Assembly (NCBI GenBank): GCA_964581385.1
Contig: CAZOOK010000015.1
Coordinates: 62,001 to 126,000, forward strand
Direction of reading: 5' to 3'
From: CAZOOK01 sp964581385
GTDB taxonomy: Bacteria; Pseudomonadota; Gammaproteobacteria; Nevskiales; Nevskiaceae
Length of the DNA: 64,000 nucleotides
Below the pieces are notes generated by a model, which saw only the letters and a program-made list of their open reading frames with translations, had not been told where the DNA came from and ran no database searches. The position numbers and the translations under genes are program-made. Of the stretch, positions 9,542-17,049 are shown piece after piece (positions within the stretch are counted from its first letter, which is position 1; each line of letters opens with the position of its first letter).

Positions 9542-11000
9542 ACTCACGCGGTTTGCCACGGCGGGCTTCATTGCGCTGCTCGGTGGCTGTGCCGTCGGGC
9601 CGAACTATCGCCGCCCGGATGGCGTCGACGGCGTGCCGGTGCCGACGCAGTTTTCCAACGCCGTCGAGCCGGGTTTTGCAACCGGTGTGGTGGAGGTGCG
9701 TTTCTGGGAAGCCTTCAAGGATCCGACGCTCGATCAGTTGATCACTGCTGCGCTCGCGGCCAACAACGATTTGAAGATTGCGGTTGCCAATCTCAATGCG
9801 GCGCGAGCGGATAGACGGTCGATCGCTTATGACCTGTTTCCAACCGTCACTGCGACGTCGGACTATAAAAAAGGTATGGAAAGTCAGAACGAGCTGCCGG
9901 GCTACAGCCGCGATCAGCGTCGCGCAACCGACATCGATGCCGGGTTCGATGCGCTGTGGGAACTCGACCTGTTCGGGCGCGTGCGCCGCGAGGTCGAAGC
10001 GGCGAGGGCGGACGAGCAGTCGGTGCAGGCGAATCTGCGCGCTGCACAGGTGAGCGTGACTGCCGAGGTTGCGCGCGACTACTTCGTCCTGCGCGGTCTG
10101 CAGGATCAGCTCGCGGTGGCAACGCGCAATGCAGATAACCAGCTGAAGTCGTTACAGCTGACCCAAGTCCGGTTCGAAGCCGGCCGCGGCACCGACCTCG
10201 ACACGGCGCGCGCCGAGGCGCAGCTCAAGACCACACTGGCGACGATACCGCCGCTGCAGGCCTCGATCGCCACCACTATCTACACGCTCAGTGTGTTGCT
10301 TGGGCGCGCGCCCGACGCGCTTACGGCGCAACTGTCGAGTCCGCAGGCGATACCGGAGCTGCCGCCGCTCAACAACATCGGTACTCCGGAAACTTTGCTA
10401 CGTAGGCGCCCGGACGTGCAGGTGGCGGAACGTCGCCTCGCCGGTGCCACGGCGCGCATTGGTGTGGCTGTCGGCGATATGTTTCCGAAAGTGACCTTCG
10501 TCGGCGCCGTTGGCTACAACGCGAATACGGTCGGCGGCCTGGGTAGCGGCGGCTCCGAAGCCTACGCCTATGGGCCTGGCATCACGTGGGCGGCATTCGA
10601 TCTCGGACGTGTTGCGGCACGCATCCACGCATCCCGTGCGAACGCCGACGCCGCACTGGCTGCCTATCAGAAGACCGTGCTGGCGGCGTTGCAGGAGGCC
10701 GAAAGCGCACTGGTCATATATGCGCGCGCGCAGAGTCGCACGGCGACGCTCAAAGAAGCGGCGGCGGCGAGCGATAAAGCGGCGCGGCTGGCCCATCAAC
10801 GGTATGAGAGTGGCTTGACCGATTTCCTAAACGTGCTCGACGCGGAGCGCGACGCACTGAATGCGGAAACCAGTCTGACCGCAAGTCGAACTGAAACCGC
10901 GACTGACCTCATCGCAGTATACAAAGCCCTCGGCGGGGCTTGGCAGGGACTGGGTGATGTCGTTTCCGTCAAGACGGCAAACAGTGCGATGTCCCCATAG
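9534..11000 (+). CDS. Efflux outer-membrane lipoprotein (OprM/NodT family)
   Basis: The 488-residue protein starts with a lipoprotein signal (IALLGGC) followed by AVGPNYRRP, the standard N-terminus of OprM-type TolC homologues. It contains two repeats of the alpha-barrel/beta-barrel fold, with the conserved TPETLLRRRPDVQVAERRL between halves. It forms the exit duct of the tripartite pump. ATG 9534 overlaps the permease stop by 8 bp; starting at an upstream in-frame codon (9513) would put residues before the signal peptide, so 9534 is preferred. No regulator gene is adjacent; the only AraC-like gene nearby is a remnant. Confidence 0.93.
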   Translation: MFKLTRFATAGFIALLGGCAVGPNYRRPDGVDGVPVPTQFSNAVEPGFATGVVEVRFWEAFKDPTLDQLITAALAANNDLKIAVANLNAARADRRSIAYDLFPTVTATSDYKKGMESQNELPGYSRDQRRATDIDAGFDALWELDLFGRVRREVEAARADEQSVQANLRAAQVSVTAEVARDYFVLRGLQDQLAVATRNADNQLKSLQLTQVRFEAGRGTDLDTARAEAQLKTTLATIPPLQASIATTIYTLSVLLGRAPDALTAQLSSPQAIPELPPLNNIGTPETLLRRRPDVQVAERRLAGATARIGVAVGDMFPKVTFVGAVGYNANTVGGLGSGGSEAYAYGPGITWAAFDLGRVAARIHASRANADAALAAYQKTVLAALQEAESALVIYARAQSRTATLKEAAAASDKAARLAHQRYESGLTDFLNVLDAERDALNAETSLTASRTETATDLIAVYKALGGAWQGLGDVVSVKTANSAMSP

Positions 11001-11064
11001 CAATTTCGACCCGAACGTGTTTGTGATGCTTGCTTACTGATGGATTCACTCAAGGGAGATCACA

Positions 11065-11219
11065 ATGTTGGGTCTGACGCCACTCGGCATATTTCATACC
11101 GCGCTTAGCTTGATCGCTGTTACCGCGGGCCGCACGTGCTGGGTGTCATCTCGCTCGTCGTGTTCGTGATCGTAGCGATTGCGGGAAAAACCAGGTGGTT
11201 CGGGCGGACCTCAGCGTAA
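11065..11219 (+). pseudogene. Internally deleted small membrane protein gene
   Basis: A good ribosome site (AAGGGAG) precedes ATG 11065, whose frame reads MLGLTPLGIFHTALSLIAVT. After about 11128 the conserved frame jumps: the next frame reads HVLGVISLVVFVIVAIAGKT and ends at TAA 11217-11219. The two halves look like the beginning and middle/end of one small multi-span membrane protein, joined by a deletion that also shifts the frame. The product is not functional. I recall proteins with this N-terminus as small uncharacterised membrane proteins, but the family name is not certain. Confidence 0.55.
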
Positions 11220-11267
11220 CCAAGGAAGCATAGTGTTACTTGAGACCGGTTGAGCAATCCAAGCCAG

Positions 11268-11549
11268 TTACCACTTGCGCAGCGCACGCCGCCATGCGCC
11301 CGGTGTCGTGCCCACCTTTTTGTTGAATACACGCGTGAAGTGGCTTTGTTCGGAGAAGCCGCAGGCCAGTGCGATGTCGGCGAGAGGGAGGCTTGAGTTA
11401 AGCAGTAGTTCCTTGGCTTTATCGAGCCGCTGTTGCAGTAACCAGCGGTGGGTTGGTTGCCCGGCGCTTTGTTTGAAAGCTCGCGCGAAATGGCTGAGCG
11501 ACAGTTTGCACTCGTTTGCGAGACGAACCAGCGAAATTTCCTCGTGCAT
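11268..11549 (-). pseudogene. Remnant of an AraC-family regulator (DNA-binding domain only)
   Basis: The 93 residues are an AraC/XylS C-terminal double helix-turn-helix, with the signature ADIALACGFSEQSHFTRVFN and a normal end. An in-frame stop lies five codons before the ATG at 11549 and no sensing domain is found upstream, so the N-terminal two thirds are gone. It could still be translated as a stand-alone DNA-binding domain. Together with the deleted gene beside it and the broken adaptor at 4.2 kb, it shows that this part of the window has been trimmed repeatedly. Confidence 0.7.
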
Positions 11550-11677
11550 ATGTGGGTCTAACTACAAAAGCGGTAGTAAACGCCTGTTCCTTGAGCTCAT
11601 CCCAATGTTTTCTATGTCTTATTAGCGGGCACTTTTCGACGAACGTGGTCACGACCAGCAGTGATTGGCAACGGCAG

Positions 11678-13906
11678 TCAGTGTGCCCGATGATGGTACG
11701 CACGTGAGTGGTTTTCCTCACTCCTCACGTTTCCGATCGCTCGCAATCGCTCCTCGAGCTTCGACCAGCGCCGCTCGACCTGCTGGCCCTTCACGGCAAT
11801 GGCCAGCGCCCGTTTCTGTCCGACCAGCACCACGAGGCGCTTGCCGCGGGTGATGCCGGTATAGACGAGGTTGCGCTTGAGCATGGTGTAGTGCTGAGTC
11901 GACAGCGGAATCACCACGACCGGGTATTCCGATCCCTGCGACTTGTGGATCGTGGTGGCATAGCACAGGACCAACTCATCCAGCTCCCCAAACGGATAGC
12001 TGACGGTGCGGCCGTCGAACGACACCGACAGTTCCTGCTCAATGGCATCGATCCCATCGACGTAGCCGATGTCGCCGTTGTAGATGTCCTTGTCGTAGTT
12101 GTTCTGGATCTGCATCACCTTGTCACCGACGCTGAAGCGATACCCGAACTTGTCGATACTGCCAGCACCGGGTGGATTGAGCGCCTCCTGCAGCATCTGG
12201 TTCAGACCGCGCGCGCCGGTGAGTCCGCGGTTCATTGGACACAGCACCTGGATGTCGCGCACCGGATCCAGCCCGAACTTACGTGGCAGGCGCGTTTTCA
12301 CCAGCTCCACGATGGTCTGGACGATGGCCTCCGGTTCTTCGGCCGGAAGCAGGTAGAAGTCCGAGTCTTCGCCTTTTCCGGGAAGGGATGGAAACACACC
12401 CTGATTGATTTGATGGGCACCGCGCACAATTCGGGAATTCGCGGCCTGGCGAAACACCTCGGTCAGCTTGACCACCGGCACACTGCCGGAATTAATCAAA
12501 TCGGCGAGGAACTGACCCGGCCCGACCGATGGCAATTGATCGACGTCGCCGACCAGGATCACGGCACTGGCGCTGTTCACCGCGCGCAGCAGCTGCTGCC
12601 CCAGCGGTACGTCGATCATCGAGCATTCGTCGGCCACCAGCAGATCGCAGTCCAGCGGCGAATCCTCGTTGCGCTTGAACTGCCCGTTCTGCGGACTGAT
12701 CTCCAGCAGCCGGTGAATGGTCTTGGCTTCCAGCCCCGTCGACTCCGACAAGCGCTTGGCCGCCCGGCCAGTGGGTGCGCACAACAAGGTCTTCACCTTT
12801 TTGGCACGCAGGATGGTCAGAATGGAATTGACCAGTGTGGTTTTGCCCACGCCAGGTCCGCCAGTGATCACCAGCAGCTTCGACGCCAGCGCCAGGCGCA
12901 CGGCCTGTTTCTGGCTGTCAGCGAGCTGGATCGACAGCTTCTGCTCGACCCAGGGGATTGCCTTGTCGGCGTCGAATGCACTCCAGGGCAGGGGACCTCG
13001 CTTCAGCCGCTCGATATGCGCGGCGATCAGGCGCTCGGCTTGATACAGCGACGCCAGAAACACGCTGGGCTGACCATCGACGGTATCGGCCACCAGGGTC
13101 TCGTCGGCAAGCTCCTGATCGATGGCTTCTTCGATCACCGGTGTCGGGATTTCCAGCAGTTTCGTAGCGAGCTGGAACAAGGTCGCCCGCGGCAAGCCGC
13201 AGTGACCGTCCGCTGCGGCCTCCGTCAGGGCATAGGAAATGCCGGCGCGGGCGCGCAGTGGAGAATCTCGGGCAATTCCAATTTTCTGCGCGATGGTGTC
13301 AGCCGACAGGAAGCCAATTCCATGTATGTCGCGTGCCAGCTGATAAGGATTGGCGGTAACCACCGCCACCGCATCGGCCCCGTAAGTCTTGAAGATGCGC
13401 ACGGCCCGCGAGGTGGACACGCCATGGCCATGCAGAAACACCATGATCTCGCGGATCACTTTCTGATCGGCCCAGCCGGAAGTGATTTTGCGGGCACGAA
13501 CCTCGCCGATACCGTCGACCTCGCGCAGCCGCTGCGGCGTGCGCTCGATGGTTTCGAACACTTCCAGACCAAAAGCGTTGACCAGGCGAGCGGCGTAGAC
13601 CGGGCCGATGCCCTTGACCATGCCGGAGCCCAGATAGCGTTCGATGCCGGTCAGGGTGTTGGGCGGCGACACCTTGAGAAATACCGCCTTGAACTGCCGG
13701 CCATGCTCGCGGTCCGTCACCCAGGTACCCGAGGCCGCGGCGTATTCGCCCGGCGTTACCGTTGGTGTGTGGCCGATCAGCGTCACCAGTTCGCGCTCGC
13801 CTTTGACCTTCAGGCGCAATACGCAAAATCCGCTGTCGCCGTTATGGAAGGTGACGCGCTCGACCAAGCCGGTCAGGCGCTCAAGCGCGGGGGAGGGGGC
13901 CGCCAT
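11678..13906 (-). CDS. recD2: RecD2-like ATP-dependent DNA helicase
   Basis: This 742-residue superfamily 1 helicase has the RecD2 layout. An N-terminal OB-like region is followed by helix-hairpin-helix repeats (LGSGMVKGIGPVYAARLV, REVDGIGEVRARKI), then Walker A (ITGGPGVGKTTLVNSIL), Walker B (LLVADECSMIDVPLG) and the C-terminal UvrD-type motif (LVYTGITRGKRLVVLVG). RecD2 proteins unwind DNA 5'-3' outside RecBCD and are common both on chromosomes and in conjugative elements. ATG 13906 starts at the conserved ERLTGLVERVTFHNG region; the open frame extends 33 more residues upstream without family resemblance. A long open frame on the opposite strand is a composition artefact. Confidence 0.92.
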   Translation of the reverse strand: MAAPSPALERLTGLVERVTFHNGDSGFCVLRLKVKGERELVTLIGHTPTVTPGEYAAASGTWVTDREHGRQFKAVFLKVSPPNTLTGIERYLGSGMVKGIGPVYAARLVNAFGLEVFETIERTPQRLREVDGIGEVRARKITSGWADQKVIREIMVFLHGHGVSTSRAVRIFKTYGADAVAVVTANPYQLARDIHGIGFLSADTIAQKIGIARDSPLRARAGISYALTEAAADGHCGLPRATLFQLATKLLEIPTPVIEEAIDQELADETLVADTVDGQPSVFLASLYQAERLIAAHIERLKRGPLPWSAFDADKAIPWVEQKLSIQLADSQKQAVRLALASKLLVITGGPGVGKTTLVNSILTILRAKKVKTLLCAPTGRAAKRLSESTGLEAKTIHRLLEISPQNGQFKRNEDSPLDCDLLVADECSMIDVPLGQQLLRAVNSASAVILVGDVDQLPSVGPGQFLADLINSGSVPVVKLTEVFRQAANSRIVRGAHQINQGVFPSLPGKGEDSDFYLLPAEEPEAIVQTIVELVKTRLPRKFGLDPVRDIQVLCPMNRGLTGARGLNQMLQEALNPPGAGSIDKFGYRFSVGDKVMQIQNNYDKDIYNGDIGYVDGIDAIEQELSVSFDGRTVSYPFGELDELVLCYATTIHKSQGSEYPVVVIPLSTQHYTMLKRNLVYTGITRGKRLVVLVGQKRALAIAVKGQQVERRWSKLEERLRAIGNVRSEENHSRAYHHRAH

Positions 13907-14048
13907 GCGTGCAGGTCGAAGGGGCGATACTGAATTGAAATGAATTGATCGGAGCGCGTATTCGATGCGCCCGCATAGTGTTGACGGGCTGGGACCGTGA
14001 CGCAACTACGTGGGGATCCAGATTCCGACGAACCCACTCAGCCGGCAA

Positions 14049-14231
14049 TCAGCGAATGGATGCTGAACCCCGTGAACGCGCAGCGCTGCCGGATTTGATT
14101 TGCCATATAAGATAGGCGACGACGAGAACGTTCAGAATCAATGCCACCGCTTTGGTCAGTGTGGCGTGAGCTACCAGCTCCCAGATTTCAACCGGGATAA
14201 GCAAAGCGGTTGCCAATACCGTTAACCATTT
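14049..14231 (-). pseudogene. C-terminal scrap of a DUF2127-type membrane protein
   Basis: From 14231 the minus-strand frame reads KWLTVLATALLIPVEIWEL, then a hydrophobic segment LILNVLVVAYLIWQIKSG and a basic tail. This resembles the last two membrane spans of DUF2127 proteins. It has no start of its own and is joined directly, in another frame, to the truncated IHF-alpha gene. It is therefore a fragment captured by recombination. Confidence 0.6.
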
Positions 14232-14451
14232 TGATCGGAAATTCCTCGCCGGTTTTGGGATTGCGTCCAGGCCGCTGCTGCTTGTCCCGCAGTACGAAAT
14301 TCCCGAAGCCTGAAAGGATGACGGGTTCACCTTGCTCCAGTTGCGCGCGGATCTCCTCGAAGAACTGATCGACGAATTCCTTGGCCTCGCGGCCATTGAG
14401 ACCGATCTCGTCCGCCAGTGCCTGTGCCAGCTCCCGCTTGGTCAGCGTCAT
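14188..14451 (-). pseudogene. ihfA: Integration host factor alpha subunit, truncated at the DNA-binding arm
   Basis: The product matches IHF-alpha from MTLTKRELAQALADEIGLNG through GFGNFVLRDKQQRPGRNPKT and GEEFPI. It then diverges and stops 14 residues later, because the DNA after about 14232 encodes a DUF2127 scrap in another frame. Normal IHF-alpha is about 99 residues; this is 87. The C-terminal strand and helix that complete the dimer body are lost, while the proline-containing arm is mostly kept. A TGAGG ribosome site precedes ATG 14451. Function is doubtful, though a dominant-negative or altered partner cannot be excluded. Confidence 0.8.
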
Positions 14452-14714
14452 TTCATCAGCCTCAAATCAAGCTCAGCTTGAAATCTGGGTTGCGATTTTG
14501 ACCTTTTCACCGGGGGAGTGCGCGGACCGACGCTACTCGGTGCCAACATGACGATCTTGAAAAAACATTATGAATAGCGTATAAAAAAATTATAATTGTT
14601 TTATATGTCGTATAATATAGATTATGTTAAGTAATACACTGAATATATTGTATATTACAAAATATATATGTACAATATATCAGCACGAAAAGAGCCTTTC
14701 TCGGGGGTTTCACG
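14452..14714. promoter_or_regulatory. Very A+T-rich intergenic region, probable promoter zone
   Basis: About 130 bases (14565-14695) are almost pure A/T with many TATA-like steps, in strong contrast to the roughly 60% G+C around. The region lies between the divergent IHF-alpha remnant and the WGR-domain operon. It probably supplies promoters for one or both, and would be a natural target for IHF or H-NS-type silencing. Individual -35/-10 boxes cannot be chosen with confidence among the many candidates. Confidence 0.5.
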
Positions 14715-14957
14715 ATGATAAAGTGCACGGGAATTCTGATGCTGCAGCGCTGGAAGTCCGATACGCGCGTTTATTTGGCGTGTCTGGAGGTGGATTTGCT
14801 CGGCGATTTGCTGCTGGTAACGCGCTGGGGCGGCCGGTTTTCACGGCTGGGCGGTTCGAAATCAATGCCGGTGGCGTCCGTAGCCGAGGGGCTGCGGGCG
14901 CTTCAAGGTGTGGCGCGGCGGAGAACGTCGCGCGGGTATGCGGAGGTGCACGGATGA
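14715..14957 (+). CDS. WGR-domain protein
   Basis: The 80-residue protein is little more than one WGR domain: an early W...TR.Y pattern, DLLGDLLLVTRWGGRFSRLG with the signature tryptophan-glycine-arginine, and the terminal RRRTSRGYAEV. WGR modules occur in PARP proteins, where they contact DNA ends, and in small stand-alone proteins of mobile elements. Its TGA overlaps the ATG of the next gene (ATGA), so the two are translationally coupled. The function in the element is unknown. Confidence 0.7.
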   Translation: MIKCTGILMLQRWKSDTRVYLACLEVDLLGDLLLVTRWGGRFSRLGGSKSMPVASVAEGLRALQGVARRRTSRGYAEVHG

Positions 14958-15283
14958 TCGATTTGTCGCTGGGGACTTTGCAGTGGATGGGCTGCGCCAC
15001 CGGGGTCACCGGTTCGCTGCTGCTGGCGCTGAATCAGTCGCGAATTTCGGGCTTTGGCTTTATTGCCTATCTGCTGTCGAATGCGTGCTGGGTCGGGTAT
15101 GCACTATCGACGTCTGCAACGGGATTGGCAGTACAGCAGGCAGTGTTTACGCTGACTAGCCTGATTGGGGTCTGGCGCTGGCTTATTGTTCCTGCGCGGC
15201 TTGAGAAAAAGCCAAATGGGGTGAGCAATTCCACCAATTCAGGCAAGTTTCTCGGCATTGAAAATATTTGTCTCAAAAAATGA
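14954..15283 (+). CDS. Small integral membrane protein
   Basis: The 109-residue protein has three predicted membrane spans (TGVTGSLLLALNQ, GFIAYLLSNACWVGYAL, AVQQAVFTLTSLIGVWRWLI). It resembles the small membrane proteins that sit in genomic islands and that distantly recall transporters of the PnuC type. Its start overlaps the WGR gene and its stop overlaps the DUF2971 start, both as ATGA. The last 25 or so residues (LEKKPNGV onward) are polar and replace the end found in a duplicated gene fragment at 16563-16658, so the C-terminus may be rearranged. Confidence 0.7.
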   Translation: MIDLSLGTLQWMGCATGVTGSLLLALNQSRISGFGFIAYLLSNACWVGYALSTSATGLAVQQAVFTLTSLIGVWRWLIVPARLEKKPNGVSNSTNSGKFLGIENICLKK

Positions 15284-16257
15284 ATACGGAAATGAAAGCT
15301 CCGAATCTGCTCTACAAATATCGAATGTTCACTGCGCAAACGGTCGATCAGCTGTGTTTGGATCAGCTTTACTTTGCAGACCCACTCTACTTCAATGACC
15401 CACTCGATACTAAGCCATGTGTTGAGGTTGACGAGGATTGCAACCTCGAGGTTTTACGAAGGACCGTCACCGCTATGATTAACAATCGGTGTATTTCCGA
15501 GCTGTCGGTAGCTGCGAAAAGTATTAAATATTTTGGACCAAAGACGACAGCGCAAATTGAAAAAATAAGTGCGAGCAATGTCAAACTCGTCCTTGAGGAT
15601 GCGGAGTATGCGGCTACAGATCCTGACTCGGGAATCCCAGAAGCCGAGGCCCTTCGTTGGGAGCTTGCTCAAATTATTGAGAACGAGTTGCTACGTCAGT
15701 ACGACAAGGGTGTGGTATCTCTGGCAGAGCGATTTGATTGTCCCCTAATGTGGAGCCACTATGGAGATCAGCATCGGGGCATATGCATTGGATTTCGACC
15801 TCCTCAGGAGGCCATTTCTGAGCTACAAGAAGTAATTTATGGCGGAGACCGCAAAGTTTCTGCGAAAGATGTCGCTGCATTGGTTCTTCATGGCGATGCG
15901 CTGGCACGCGATCGCGTCGATAAGGCCGTCCTATTTAAAAAGGCTGAGGATTGGAGTTACGAAAAAGAGTGGCGCCTCATCGGTCCTAAGGGATCGATAG
16001 ATTCTGCGCTCGATTTTGCGGAGATCGTATTCGGGATGCGCTGTCCTGATACCGTGAAGTACGCGCTCATCCAGACATTCGAAAAAAGAAAACGGCCTCC
16101 TGAATTCTTTGAGATCAATCCCGTCAGGGGAACATTTAGACTTGATCGCAAGGAAGTAGACAAGGATGAACTCAAAAGTCGATTTCCGCGAAATGCACGG
16201 TCAGAAATTGAAGAATTCAGCGATTTATTGGAATCAGCGAGCCGCAGCAGCCCTTAA
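15280..16257 (+). CDS. DUF2971-domain protein
   Basis: The 325-residue protein has the DUF2971 pattern: LLYKYRMF at the N-terminus, DPLYFNDPLD, the central LMWSHYGDQHRGICIGF, and KKAEDWSYEKEWRLIG. DUF2971 proteins are uncharacterised but recurrent in defence islands. The ATG at 15280 overlaps the upstream stop as ATGA, which favours it over a TTG four codons earlier. Base composition is lower in G+C than the neighbours, consistent with separate acquisition. A scrap of the upstream membrane-protein gene recurs downstream of this gene, as if it had been inserted into that gene's 3' end. Confidence 0.75.
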   Translation: MNTEMKAPNLLYKYRMFTAQTVDQLCLDQLYFADPLYFNDPLDTKPCVEVDEDCNLEVLRRTVTAMINNRCISELSVAAKSIKYFGPKTTAQIEKISASNVKLVLEDAEYAATDPDSGIPEAEALRWELAQIIENELLRQYDKGVVSLAERFDCPLMWSHYGDQHRGICIGFRPPQEAISELQEVIYGGDRKVSAKDVAALVLHGDALARDRVDKAVLFKKAEDWSYEKEWRLIGPKGSIDSALDFAEIVFGMRCPDTVKYALIQTFEKRKRPPEFFEINPVRGTFRLDRKEVDKDELKSRFPRNARSEIEEFSDLLESASRSSP

Positions 16258-16486
16258 AATTCCGATGATCTTTGGAGCGCGTCACTTCAGGCTGACTTCA
16301 CGTCGCCCTTCACTTCAGGCACTTGGGGTCACCGAGCCCAATCCGATACTCTCAAATGTTCGTGTCACATTAAGAATAAGTCGTGCCCTATAAGAGCGTC
16401 GGCCGGGATCCGCGTTAAATTCGACGGAAAATCATTCAAGACGATGATTTCACTAACGTTTTTTAGGACGACAAACGATGACGAAT

Positions 16487-16506
16487 TTCGTGATTTAGAT
16501 CACGAA
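16487..16506. repeat. Perfect hairpin palindrome
   Basis: Eight-base arms TTCGTGAT and ATCACGAA surround a four-base TTAG loop. It lies in a gene-free stretch 280 bp before the next coding start. It could be an operator or recombination site. There is no T-run, so it is not a typical terminator. Confidence 0.5.
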
Positions 16507-16562
16507 CGATCAACGGCTGACGTTCAAAGTAGTCGAATATCGCTCAGATCCCAGCGGACCCT

Positions 16563-16658
16563 CTGGTGGTGCAGCAGACTGTATTTACCGTCGTCAGTTT
16601 AATCGGCGTTTGGCGCTGGCTGGTTGTGCCGGCACTTCAATCACTGCCGAGCGAGTGA
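16563..16658 (+). pseudogene. 3' fragment duplicating the small membrane protein gene
   Basis: The frame reads LVVQQTVFTVVSLIGVWRWL and ends at a normal TGA shortly after. It matches the last membrane span of the intact gene at 14954-15283 with several substitutions. No start is present. The fragment and the intact gene bracket the DUF2971 gene like imperfect direct repeats. Confidence 0.7.
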
Positions 16659-16770
16659 CAAAAACATGAGTGCTTGTCGCAATCGGACAATCTATTGATC
16701 ATGTCACTTTCTTGTCGCGGTGAAATGAAATACTGACACGCTTCAACTGAATTCATTGTCGAGGTGGCTT

Positions 16771-17049
16771 ATGCACACAGTAGTGGTGGCCGGGTGGATC
16801 GTTTGGGGTATGGCAGCGAGCAGTGCCCTCGGCCGATCGATTGGTGAATCGGTTGCTCGCAGGAAGGAACGCGATCGAATTATCTCGTCGGACATTCACG
16901 TACTTTCTCTTTCCGATTTGCGAGTGCTTATAAACAGCGACAGTCGCGACCCGATCGAACGTCACACGGATGCGCTTATCGGGTTCAATCGCATCGCCAC
17001 ACTGTCGGTGGCTGGCATTACTCTCCTGTTCGTTTCGCTGAGGATGTGA
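16771..17049 (+). CDS. Small membrane protein preceding an Mrr-like nuclease
   Basis: The 92-residue protein has a hydrophobic N-terminal span (VVVAGWIVWGMAASSAL) and a C-terminal span (LSVAGITLLFVSLRM) flanking a charged middle. The ATG at 16771 follows GAGG at six bases and is preferred over an in-frame TTG at 16756. Its stop overlaps the GTG start of the nuclease-like gene (GTGA). The coupling suggests that the two act together, perhaps as a membrane-anchored effector pair, but no family is recognised. Confidence 0.55.
   Translation: MHTVVVAGWIVWGMAASSALGRSIGESVARRKERDRIISSDIHVLSLSDLRVLINSDSRDPIERHTDALIGFNRIATLSVAGITLLFVSLRM

Larger units (their letters stand above)
16258..16770 (+). other. 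Intergenic region with a duplicated gene fragment and a palindrome
   Basis: No complete gene is present. It holds the perfect palindrome at 16487-16506 and the gene fragment at 16563-16658, annotated separately. The remainder is A+T-richer than the neighbours and shows no other coding signal. Confidence 0.5.

Noticed and set aside
11708..13933. A 741-codon open frame on the plus strand
   Set aside because: It is exactly antisense to recD2, has no family motif and shows the histidine/arginine-rich composition expected of a shadow frame.
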